DNA of 64,000 bases, taken from contig CAZLMG010000002.1 of NCBI GenBank assembly GCA_964560765.1, positions 1 through 64,000 on the forward strand. The letters are read 5' to 3'. Below the pieces are notes generated by a model that saw only the letters and a list, made by a program, of their open reading frames with translations, was not told the DNA's origin and did not search any database. The position numbers and the translations under genes were made by a program. This DNA comes from CAZLMG01 sp964560765. Lineage in GTDB: Bacteria; Bdellovibrionota_B; Oligoflexia; Oligoflexales; CAZLMG01. Within the stretch, counting starts at the first letter, position 1; every line of letters begins with the position of its first letter. This document shows positions 34,633 to 42,728 of this stretch, piece after piece.

Positions 34633-35289
34633 ATGAAAACCAATCCGATGACGCCCGCCTTGTACGAATACGTACTGGCGAATTGCCCGCTGCCGCACCC
34701 CATTCTCAGCAAAGTCGAAGCGGAAACACGCCATCATCCCTACGCCCGCATGCAAATCAGCCGCGACCAGGGTGCATTTATGCACTTTCTGGCAAAGACG
34801 ATGAACGCACAACGCATCATCGAGATCGGTTGCTTTACCGGCTACAGTGCCATTTGCATGGCGAGTGCGCTGTCAACAGATGGCAAACTTTACACACTCG
34901 ACTTATCGCAAGAGCACTTGGCGCAGGCGGGTTCCTATTTCACCGAAGCAGGGTTGCGCGACCGCATCGTCAGCATGCACGGTCCGGCGTTGCAATCACT
35001 CGAAACGCTAAATACTCAATTTGGGGCCGGCACCTTTGATATGGCGTTCATTGACGCCGATAAAACCAACATGCCCAATTACTTTGAGAAGTGTTTGCAG
35101 CTGTTACGGCCTGGAGGTGTGATCGTCGCCGACAATGTCCTGTGGAGTGGTCGGGTTCTGGGTTCGGCTGAGGACGATGCCGATACGCAGGCCATTCAAA
35201 CCTTTAACCTGAAGGTCGCCAACGACGAACGCGTCGATCGAGTGCTTTTGCACATTTCCGATGGTCTTTACCTCGCCCGCAAGCGCTGA
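34633..35289 (+). CDS. catechol-type O-methyltransferase
   Basis: 218 residues. SAM-binding IIEIGCFTGYSAICMA, metal-binding region FIDADKTNMPNYFEKCL and LRPGGVIVADNVLWSGRV place it in the class I, Mg-dependent COMT-like O-methyltransferase family. The substrate is not known. It starts four bases after the regulator-like gene, suggesting a shared transcript. Cytoplasmic. Confidence 0.93.
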   Translation: MKTNPMTPALYEYVLANCPLPHPILSKVEAETRHHPYARMQISRDQGAFMHFLAKTMNAQRIIEIGCFTGYSAICMASALSTDGKLYTLDLSQEHLAQAGSYFTEAGLRDRIVSMHGPALQSLETLNTQFGAGTFDMAFIDADKTNMPNYFEKCLQLLRPGGVIVADNVLWSGRVLGSAEDDADTQAIQTFNLKVANDERVDRVLLHISDGLYLARKR

Positions 35290-35402
35290 TCAGGCGCTGA
35301 TTCCTCGCGTAAGTCTCGGAACTTAACGAATTGTCTCAAGTTTTCCCCGCAACTTGCCGATACGGAAAACAAGACATAGTGGAATCATGGAGAGCGAAAA
35401 AA

Positions 35403-36131
35403 ATGACACGGAATTGTCGAGAATGGACCTTGCGTCCATGGCCATTGCTGGCGATAACCCTGGCTTTTTCCGCTTGCGATGACCGCAAAGCCAAACCATT
35501 GGAAATCAGCGCCACCAAACGCGACCAGCAGAAGCCGTACGTCGCCCCGACGCCGAGCTCTAACTGGCCACCCCAAAGCACCACACCGACCTATCAGCAG
35601 CCGTGGGATACGGGCCTTCCGACGACGGGCGGCTTGCCTCCTGGTAGCAGTGGCGGCATCGGCAGTATCGGCGGCATCGGTGGCACACCGACGACGAACC
35701 CGCTTGGAAACACGACGTTTCCTTCGACCAACAACACGACGATCAGCAATCCCATTCCCAGCACGAATTTCCCATCACCGATGGGGCCGAGCAGTGGACC
35801 AAGTGGTCCCTCGTCAGCGCCCATTGGCGGACCTTCAGGCTTGTCAAACTCGACCAACCCGGATGTCACCGCCAAGCTGGCGTTGGATGCTACGGGTAAG
35901 ATCAATCTGACGTTTTCCCGCGACGTCAACAGAGTTAGCTATACCTTGACGCCGACCGCCTCTGCTACCAGCGCCGTGTCACTTGGTGCCGTTCACAACA
36001 TCGATTATCCGGTGGAACTGAGCGTTCAATTCGAAGCCACGGTGGGTAGCACCGCGAAAACTTGCACGGCCAAGAGCGTCGTCACCGCCACTGAAAAAAC
36101 CATCAACCGAGGAGACTGGACATGTCGATGA
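35403..36131 (+). CDS. low-complexity exported protein, possible lipoprotein
   Basis: 242 residues. The N-terminal hydrophobic stretch ends in LAFSAC, a weak lipobox. Residues about 45-160 are rich in Gly, Ser, Pro, Thr and Asn, with short GGIG-type repeats. The C-terminal 80 residues look like a beta-sandwich with two Cys. ATG 35403 is taken. Its end overlaps the next lipoprotein gene by ten bases. No family recognised; the low-complexity part suggests a surface tether. Confidence 0.65.
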   Translation: MTRNCREWTLRPWPLLAITLAFSACDDRKAKPLEISATKRDQQKPYVAPTPSSNWPPQSTTPTYQQPWDTGLPTTGGLPPGSSGGIGSIGGIGGTPTTNPLGNTTFPSTNNTTISNPIPSTNFPSPMGPSSGPSGPSSAPIGGPSGLSNSTNPDVTAKLALDATGKINLTFSRDVNRVSYTLTPTASATSAVSLGAVHNIDYPVELSVQFEATVGSTAKTCTAKSVVTATEKTINRGDWTCR

Positions 36132-36952
36132 ACCACCATCTCCTTATTACGATGATCGCCAGCACTGTCATGCTCGCCTGCCGCCCCTATGGCAACTCGG
36201 AACTTGCGGAGGATGGCACGCAAACCGCCGGGGCATTTTCCGTCGCCTTGGCCATGGAAGCTGGCAAGCTGAAAATCACAGCCAGTGGCGTTCCGGCCGG
36301 ACACTTGCCCAGTTTGCTGCTGCGCGCGGTCGAGATTTCGGGTGGTGGCACCTCATCTGTGGCTGTAGCCAAGGCCAATACCCCCATTAGCATTCAACCG
36401 CTTTTCCGAGTCAAAGTCAGCGCCGGCGAGCAGCTGACTTGTATCGTTGAGTCCGTGGCCGTTGGCGCGTCCTCCGCCGGCAGCTGCGTAAACCTGCAAG
36501 GCGACTTTGCCAAGTTTTGTACGGAAGCAAAGGGCCTGCTGAGCCCCAATCAACAAGCCTGCTCTTGCGAGGAAGGAACGGGCCGCGTCCTCACCGCTCG
36601 CGATGTCCTAAGTGCCCAGGGCCAGATCGATAAGCAGAAATTTATGGCCGCCTGTGCTGGCGATACGGCGCAGTCGCCAGGAACCCCGCAAGGACCAGCC
36701 ACGCCCGATAACTTAATTCCAGGGCAGTTTCCCGGCAATCCGCCGCCAGCTGCCGGCAGCGGCACGCAAGGGCCATCGCGAGAAACAACGTTTGCCTCAA
36801 CCTGCGACAGCTTCCCTGGGGGCATGTACTTCACGGAAGTCGATACGCACATGTGTCGCTGCGCCGAGGCCGGACCATTTGTGTATTTCGATAGTATCTC
36901 CGCAGATAGCGAGATCGTCAGCGGCCTTAAGTCTGCTTGTGGCATTCCCTGA
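36122..36952 (+). CDS. probable lipoprotein with Cys-rich C-terminal half
   Basis: 276 residues. A signal sequence ending VMLAC is a good lipobox. The N-terminal domain (about 25-125) looks beta-rich. The C-terminal half has many Cys in pairs (CSCEEG, CRCAEAG), a Pro/Gly/Gln linker, and ends near a Cys. It overlaps the previous gene by ten bases, indicating translational coupling. No known family; the paired Cys suggest disulfides in the envelope. Confidence 0.7.
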   Translation: MSMNHHLLITMIASTVMLACRPYGNSELAEDGTQTAGAFSVALAMEAGKLKITASGVPAGHLPSLLLRAVEISGGGTSSVAVAKANTPISIQPLFRVKVSAGEQLTCIVESVAVGASSAGSCVNLQGDFAKFCTEAKGLLSPNQQACSCEEGTGRVLTARDVLSAQGQIDKQKFMAACAGDTAQSPGTPQGPATPDNLIPGQFPGNPPPAAGSGTQGPSRETTFASTCDSFPGGMYFTEVDTHMCRCAEAGPFVYFDSISADSEIVSGLKSACGIP

Positions 36953-36968
36953 GCGCCCCGATGAGCCC

Positions 36969-37013
36969 GGCTGAATTTGCTGCAATTTTCCAGAATTGTT
37001 GACAAATTCAGCC
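36969..37013. promoter_or_regulatory. 11-base perfect inverted repeat over a predicted promoter
   Basis: GGCTGAATTTG (36969-36979) pairs with CAAATTCAGCC (37003-37013), with an inner CAATT/AATTG pairing. It has no T-run after it on the plus strand. It overlaps the -35 box of the predicted promoter of the next gene, so it could be a dimer operator; as RNA it could be a 3-prime end structure of the lipoprotein transcript. Confidence 0.55.
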
Positions 37014-37027
37014 ACCTCCAGGACAAT
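36999..37027 (+). promoter_or_regulatory. predicted sigma-70 promoter of the Lys/Ala-rich barrel gene
   Basis: -35 TTGACA at 36999-37004 matches consensus. After a 17-base spacer, GACAAT at 37022-37027 matches four of six -10 positions. The inverted repeat at 36969-37013 covers the -35 box. Confidence 0.5.
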
Positions 37028-37053
37028 ATTCCTAGCACAAACCTGTACCTGCA

Positions 37054-37953
37054 GTGCTAGCCTGGGGGGCCCATTTCTTGCGGCGCACTATCTTACTAAT
37101 TGCAATCACACTTCCTGGCATCGCTCGGGCAAGCTCGGGCACGATTGTCGGCAGCGACTTGCCACAAGTTGCCTCCGCATCCATGCCCATCCTGATGGCC
37201 CAAGCTTCTGGCAAAAAAAAGAAGAAGGGCAAGAAGGCTCCCACGACCGAACAGGGACCCGCTGCCGAACCCGCACCCACTACCAAGAAAGGCAGCAAGA
37301 AGAAGGGCGCCGCAACTACCGAAGAGGCCGCACCGAAGAAGGTTAAGAGTAAAGCCGCGGCGACCGGCTCCAGTTCAAAGCACAAATCCATTGGTATTGC
37401 TGGCGTTGGGGGGTTTTATTTTTCCACCTTTGGCGGCGGTGGCGAGTTATTTTTCGCTCCCAATAAGTATTTTCAATTGGTGGGCCAATTCGTCTTCGGC
37501 ACCAACGAAGCCGCAGCCGAAGGCGGAGACACGGATCTACGCGAGTTCCTCTCCTACACCGTTCTCGATTCTAACCTCAAAGCACGCGTATTTATCTTTC
37601 AAGGGCTCTATCTTGCTGCTGGCGTGGGCTACGCCAGCATCTCTGGGGAATATGGCTTTATCAACCCAAAGGATGAGGCGTACACCGTTGAATACTCGAC
37701 AGGTGCCGTGCTTGGCAAAGCCTCCATCGGCTATCAGTATGTGACGCCTGGCGGTTTCTTCTTCGGCGTCGATGCCGCTGGCTACAATATGTTCCTGTCC
37801 AATACCCCGACGGTCAGCGAACAGAAGAAAGTCAACGCCGCCGACCCCGATGTTTTCGAAGCCGGCAAAGAGCCCGTGGACGTCGTCGCCGACGCCCTCA
37901 GCCGCCAACTGCAGTTTGAGTTGGGCATGGCTTACATCGGTTTTGCATTTTGA
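37054..37953 (+). CDS. outer-membrane beta-barrel protein with Lys/Ala-rich N-terminal tract
   Basis: 299 residues as drawn. An N-terminal hydrophobic signal (RRTILLIAITLPGIARA) is followed by a tract rich in Lys, Ala, Thr and Gly (about 50-110). An aromatic/Gly beta-barrel-like part then ends in Phe-Ala-Phe. GTG 37054 gives this length; TTG 37078 is an attractive alternative because it follows a G-rich site and starts just before the signal. The basic tract might bind nucleic acid, LPS or a periplasmic partner; that is speculative. It overlaps the convergent 1019-residue gene by 22 bases. Confidence 0.65.
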   Translation: MLAWGAHFLRRTILLIAITLPGIARASSGTIVGSDLPQVASASMPILMAQASGKKKKKGKKAPTTEQGPAAEPAPTTKKGSKKKGAATTEEAAPKKVKSKAAATGSSSKHKSIGIAGVGGFYFSTFGGGGELFFAPNKYFQLVGQFVFGTNEAAAEGGDTDLREFLSYTVLDSNLKARVFIFQGLYLAAGVGYASISGEYGFINPKDEAYTVEYSTGAVLGKASIGYQYVTPGGFFFGVDAAGYNMFLSNTPTVSEQKKVNAADPDVFEAGKEPVDVVADALSRQLQFELGMAYIGFAF

Positions 37954-40900
37954 CAGATTTCGTCAGGCAGCGGTTCGAAGATGAAGTAGTCGATGAACGC
38001 CCCCATACTTCCACGGGCTCTTTTCGCCTCGTCACCACGAAGCCTCACCACAAGCGGAAACTGATTCGATAGATGGTAGATCCCGAGCGACTCAAGGCGC
38101 AGTCTGGGTCGAGCGCTTGCAGACAAAACTTTGCTGATTGGCCGATCCTTTGTCAATACGGGCGCCACGTTGAGTTCAAAAATGGCGGCATTTCCGTGAC
38201 TGCGTACTCCCATACTTCCAAACAGTTCAAAGCAGCCAGCGGGCTGCACACGGGTGGGAAATCGCGCCAGGGCAATGCCCTGATCATTGGCCTGATGTAT
38301 ATAAGCGGCCAATCCGTTATGACCAACAACTTGCGGATGCTGGGTGTAGTAAACCGATCCCATTCGCCCAAGGCTGCTACCCTCTAGAGCCTCGCCGTCA
38401 ACATAGTGCAGAGGAGAGTTGACCGAGAGTGTCTCAAACCAGAGTGGGCTTGCGGATTGGATCCAAGCATAGATGACAATACCACGCCGCAAGCGATCAT
38501 AGGGTACGACGTCGTCGGGGATGACAACAGGTTCATGGGGTCGCCATTCATGCCACGTCTTCGGCAATTCACGCTGCCGACCGCTGAAACCGATGCGGAT
38601 GGGGGCCGCCGATGCATCAAATGCAGCCAAGTCGCCATGAGGGCCAATTCGAGAAAAGTCCGCCGAGATCGAACGCTGACCCTTTTGCCCCACCGCCAAA
38701 GATACGTCTGGGCTCGCCCCAATGCCTTTATTTGCTTGCAAGACGCGGCCACTCTTTCCTTCACGAATCTCTGCTGCCTGCCAGCGGTCACCCATGATGT
38801 GGTTCGGCGCTAGCATACTGTCACTGTTGTAAACTCCAAACCGAATCCGATCAAAAGGCACCAAACCGTGCAAACCGCCCGTAATGGAGGGCGCATGCGG
38901 AGACTGATAAGTCACCCAGCTCACCGCAACGTAGGTGGCCATTCCCCCTGCGGTCAGAAGTAATGCTGTTCGTGGCGGGCTCCATCGAGCGGCCAATGCA
39001 GCGGCTGCCCAAAGCTGATTGCGCAATAGCAAGAGCAAGAAAAAGCTCAACCCCAACAAGCTCGTGATGATCCCCCAACACTCTCGACTCCCTGCCGTCC
39101 AAGTCGCATGCACCACATGTGAGCCCGCTGCTAACGCCGGAACGCGAATCAGCATCGTTCCCTGAGCTGTCCGCTCATAAGCCACAGGCATATCGTCCAC
39201 GCGGATTTGCCAGGTGGGGCTCCACGCGTGATGGAGCTGCCAAAGACTTTCGGATACTTCTGGAGTCGTTATGACCCAGCGGTAATTACCTGAAAATCGC
39301 CGCGTTTCGTGTTCAACGACAAAATTTTCACCCACTAACTTTGGCGAGGGCGGCGCCAGCAGGTCTACGAGCTCAAAGACAGTTATCCGGCCGAATACTT
39401 TGGCCTCATGCCAGCGACTATCTTTTTGCAACAGGCCTTTGGCTGGTTGACTCACGGCAACGATGTAACGCACGCTATAGCCGGCTGCCAGCTCGAGCAT
39501 CGGCGCCACAGTGCTCCACATAGCGCCCGTTTGCAATAAGCTCAGACTAATCGGTGAATTCTCGATGACCCAACCTGCAATTTCGTCCCGACCTGACAAG
39601 ATCGGCAAACGATGCCGCAGATAGTTGACGCTGGGAACTTCTAGGTCGATATAAAACTCAGAATAGATTCGACCGGGCTTGGCATCGGCAGATTTCAGAA
39701 AACTGGCGACGGCGTCCACTTCCCTCAGAAAGTCTGGATATGCCTGATCGTATTCGATGACAGCGCGTAATCGGAGGGCATCTCGAGCGGTAACTGCAGC
39801 CAAGAGCGCTAGAACGACCACGCCAAGGCGCCGGGTAGCGAGGTGAACCGACATTTTGCCAGCTAGAAGAATGACGGCTCCAACAGCCAAGGTTGTCATT
39901 CGAAAGTAGTGCCAAGTCGTATACCCCGGCATGCTGACCAAGGGACCTGCGAACGATGGCCCCAGTGTCACCCATGCGGCCGCCAGCAGCAAGATCCCAA
40001 CGGCACGCACTTGCCAGCTACGCCAGAACCAGCCCAAGGCTGCCAGCGCCAAAAGCATGGCTGGATAGCCACCGAAAGGCGTTACCACATGCTTCCGCTC
40101 TGCAAAGCAGCTTACGGAACCCGAAATAGCTTGTCCCGATTGCCAATAGCGCCAAACAAATTCAGGACTCCGCAACCAGGTATTCGAAACATCAGGCGAT
40201 TCAACATACAGACTTGATGGTAGCCACCAGAATGCGGTGATCAAGGCAACGAAGATCCAGACAGACACAAATCGGCTACAGCACCGCCAGATCAGCTGAC
40301 GATTTGGGAATTGGCCTCCCGCTCCGAATAACATGAGAAGAGCCGCGCCAAAGCCGACCATGTAGGTGGATCCCAAATGCGTGAGCAGCAGCATTGAGCA
40401 AACCGAGACAGCTGCGCCAAGTTGTGTTCGCTTCAGCGCATCAGAGCGGCATACGTTCAGTACCAAGGCGATTGCCAAGGGAATGAATGCGGAAGCGAAC
40501 GCCGCATTGCACATGCCGTTGGCAAATAGAAATGATAGGCCAAAAAGCTCGCTGGTTACCAGACTCGCAGCCGCAGCAGTTGCCACGCATATTCGCGCCC
40601 CACCCCCAAAGATCGTTCGTGCCAAATACCCCCAAGTCCATGGGTTGGCAAAATAGGCGAGAAACAAGCCGAGTAGCATTCCCGTACGCGCGTCGCCGAC
40701 CATCTTGCCAGCAGCCGCAGCCAACAGATGAAAGCCTGGCGGCACGTTGAACAGGAGGAAAGGAGCGCCACCGTTGAATCGATCATTCCAACGCCAGAGC
40801 CAGCCAGACGTCTGCCATGGTTCGTCCATCAGAAGCTGGACGTAGCTTAAGTTGGCGACACTATCGTTGTCCGCCAAGATCCCAACTTGCAGTGCTGGCC

Positions 40901-40991
40901 ACGCCAGAACAATCTGCCAAGCAAAGACGATAGGTATCCAACACCATAGGCAGCTCACGATGGAAATTTTTTTGGACTGAAAATTGCCCAC
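37932..40991 (-). CDS. large polytopic membrane protein, possible GT-C/PTPS-related family
   Basis: 1019 residues. The N-terminal half has about 12 hydrophobic helices (to about residue 400). A soluble segment, one more helix near 640-660, another near 680, and a long C-terminal soluble region follow. An acidic LADNDS near the first helix and the overall plan resemble the large bacterial membrane proteins labelled 6-pyruvoyl-tetrahydropterin-synthase-related, which are thought to be GT-C-like. The GTG start has no strong ribosome site. Function not established. Confidence 0.7.
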   Translation of the reverse strand: MGNFQSKKISIVSCLWCWIPIVFAWQIVLAWPALQVGILADNDSVANLSYVQLLMDEPWQTSGWLWRWNDRFNGGAPFLLFNVPPGFHLLAAAAGKMVGDARTGMLLGLFLAYFANPWTWGYLARTIFGGGARICVATAAAASLVTSELFGLSFLFANGMCNAAFASAFIPLAIALVLNVCRSDALKRTQLGAAVSVCSMLLLTHLGSTYMVGFGAALLMLFGAGGQFPNRQLIWRCCSRFVSVWIFVALITAFWWLPSSLYVESPDVSNTWLRSPEFVWRYWQSGQAISGSVSCFAERKHVVTPFGGYPAMLLALAALGWFWRSWQVRAVGILLLAAAWVTLGPSFAGPLVSMPGYTTWHYFRMTTLAVGAVILLAGKMSVHLATRRLGVVVLALLAAVTARDALRLRAVIEYDQAYPDFLREVDAVASFLKSADAKPGRIYSEFYIDLEVPSVNYLRHRLPILSGRDEIAGWVIENSPISLSLLQTGAMWSTVAPMLELAAGYSVRYIVAVSQPAKGLLQKDSRWHEAKVFGRITVFELVDLLAPPSPKLVGENFVVEHETRRFSGNYRWVITTPEVSESLWQLHHAWSPTWQIRVDDMPVAYERTAQGTMLIRVPALAAGSHVVHATWTAGSRECWGIITSLLGLSFFLLLLLRNQLWAAAALAARWSPPRTALLLTAGGMATYVAVSWVTYQSPHAPSITGGLHGLVPFDRIRFGVYNSDSMLAPNHIMGDRWQAAEIREGKSGRVLQANKGIGASPDVSLAVGQKGQRSISADFSRIGPHGDLAAFDASAAPIRIGFSGRQRELPKTWHEWRPHEPVVIPDDVVPYDRLRRGIVIYAWIQSASPLWFETLSVNSPLHYVDGEALEGSSLGRMGSVYYTQHPQVVGHNGLAAYIHQANDQGIALARFPTRVQPAGCFELFGSMGVRSHGNAAIFELNVAPVLTKDRPISKVLSASARPRLRLESLGIYHLSNQFPLVVRLRGDEAKRARGSMGAFIDYFIFEPLPDEICQNAKPM

Positions 40992-41017
40992 GCAACCAAT
41001 CTCGAATTCTTAATGAT

Positions 41018-41036
41018 TTTCCGCACGTTGCGGAAA
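41018..41036. repeat. 8-base perfect inverted repeat upstream of the 1019-residue gene
   Basis: TTTCCGCA, three bases, TGCGGAAA. It lies 26 bases before the minus-strand start at 40991 and in the divergent gap before the unknown exported gene. It may be an operator or a leader hairpin; no T-run follows on either strand. Confidence 0.5.
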
Positions 41037-41210
41037 GGCTTCGGTAGAGAATCGGCGCACGGTGCAAATGACATAAGTCTCAACCTCCGCCAGAATCACA
41101 TAACAATCTATATATATTGACTTATCTCAGATTTTTCGAAGCGATATCAAGCCATGCTCAAGTTTGGTTCAGGAAGTCCGAGATATGTCTGTAGCGCATT
41201 AGGAGTCTTT

Positions 41211-42656
41211 GTGACCTTTCAGCAACTACATCGCCGAGGTAGGGAGCGGACCGTCTCGGTTCTGGGGTTTATCACCCTGGCGGTATTAGGCAGTTACTGT
41301 AACAAGAACGATATTACACGAAGTGAGACCGGCGAGATCTTGGTCACAGGAAATAGTCTCAACTCGTCCAGCTTTAATATTGCCTACTACTTCCCAGACC
41401 CATTGCCCGCAGACACATCGGGCGTTGAAGTCACTCTCGTCGGCGCTGGCTTGAACTGCAGCACCGCAACTTTCTATCTGGAAGATGCCCTCCTATCTTG
41501 CGAGGCGTCCGGTGGAACAGGAAGCGTCACCGTAACTTTCGTTCAAGCACTGCCCGCTGGCAGCTACACGCTATCCGCAAGTTCCAGTGGGGCAGCCTTG
41601 CAAGGGCTGGCTGCATCTATCGTCGTGGAAGTGGCTGCTGAGCTTTGTAGCAACAATAACTGCAGTGTGTCAGGTAATGTGGAAATGGCTGGCACGACGC
41701 GGGCGTCAGGCTCCAGCGTGAATCTCAATGGAGCGTCGCAAAGAGACGGCGTTAATGATAGCGATCCAGACCAAATAGATCAATCCGGCTCATCGGATCC
41801 GGGTGTGCCGCTTCTCCGCGTGTTCAGCCGAACCTTGCAAGTCGGCACCATCGTCTTTAGAAAACTGACCGCGTTTGCCTTGAGCGAAATCATCTTCAAT
41901 CCACTCACCCAGATTACGTCACCAAGAGTTCTCGAGCGTGCCACCATTATCCATTTGGCACATGATTGGGTCGACTTTTTTCAGCCGACCGTCGAGGCGA
42001 TGACGTTTGGAATGCTGGGATGTGCCGAGGGCACCAATCCACTCACGATGCCTCTGACTTGGGAAACAGCATTGGCGTGCCTGCCGTCTTCTAATGCCAT
42101 TGAACGCGAAAGCGCCTATCAAGATGCAGTCGCTCTGGGAGAAATCACAGATGCCGATCATCCGGATCTTCGCGACTTGCCTGCCAACCTCGCGACTGGG
42201 TCGCAAGACAAAACAACAGCAGTTGCGGTCAGCCAGAACTCCGTCGTCTGGCCGTCGGATGTGATCCGAAGTTTGAGCGGTTGCTTCTATGCGTTTGTCA
42301 CTCACGGAACCATGAATTTTCAGGGTCGAAACTCCAGCTTGCCGCTGTTTGACTTAACAAATTGCGTAGATAACACTGGCCGAGCAGTGATCATCTTGGC
42401 GGCGCGCGAAGGAATTGAAGGATTGACCCATATCAATCAGATCGTCAGCTACCAACAAATGCAAAGTAACCGACACTTTTATGTGCTCATCATCGCGCCG
42501 CCAAGCGAGGTTCCGCTCATCAATTTGAATCTCGGGACCGGAACTGATAAGTACCCGGCGGCTCAGGTTCAACGCTTTGATTGGCACGATGCCGTCGCGA
42601 CTTTCTTGCACCCTGGCGATGAAGACATTCTGATCTCGCTCTTTCCGCCAACATAG
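41211..42656 (+). CDS. exported protein of unknown function
   Basis: About 481 residues. A basic N-terminus (RRGRER) and hydrophobic core (VSVLGFITLAVLG) look like a signal, followed by SYC, which is not a clean lipobox. The first part is beta-rich, rich in Ser, Gly and Thr, and has several Cys. A large C-terminal domain follows without a motif I know. GTG 41211 is preferred because AGGAG lies five bases upstream; an ATG at 41154 is in frame. A bidirectional terminator separates it from the C25 peptidase gene. Confidence 0.65.
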   Translation: MTFQQLHRRGRERTVSVLGFITLAVLGSYCNKNDITRSETGEILVTGNSLNSSSFNIAYYFPDPLPADTSGVEVTLVGAGLNCSTATFYLEDALLSCEASGGTGSVTVTFVQALPAGSYTLSASSSGAALQGLAASIVVEVAAELCSNNNCSVSGNVEMAGTTRASGSSVNLNGASQRDGVNDSDPDQIDQSGSSDPGVPLLRVFSRTLQVGTIVFRKLTAFALSEIIFNPLTQITSPRVLERATIIHLAHDWVDFFQPTVEAMTFGMLGCAEGTNPLTMPLTWETALACLPSSNAIERESAYQDAVALGEITDADHPDLRDLPANLATGSQDKTTAVAVSQNSVVWPSDVIRSLSGCFYAFVTHGTMNFQGRNSSLPLFDLTNCVDNTGRAVIILAAREGIEGLTHINQIVSYQQMQSNRHFYVLIIAPPSEVPLINLNLGTGTDKYPAAQVQRFDWHDAVATFLHPGDEDILISLFPPT

Positions 42657-42672
42657 TTCGACAAGATACAAA

Positions 42673-42704
42673 AACGCGAGCTCCCGTCACCGGCAGCTCG
42701 CGTT
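42673..42704. terminator. bidirectional intrinsic terminator
   Basis: AACGCGAGCT (42673-42682) and AGCTCGCGTT (42695-42704) form a ten-base stem around a loop with an inner CCG/CGG pairing. TTTT follows on the plus strand and a five-base T-run (plus-strand AAAAA) follows on the minus. It sits between two convergent genes (unknown exported protein and C25 peptidase). Confidence 0.85.
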
Positions 42705-42728
42705 TTGCATTTCGGATGTATGCGCTCT

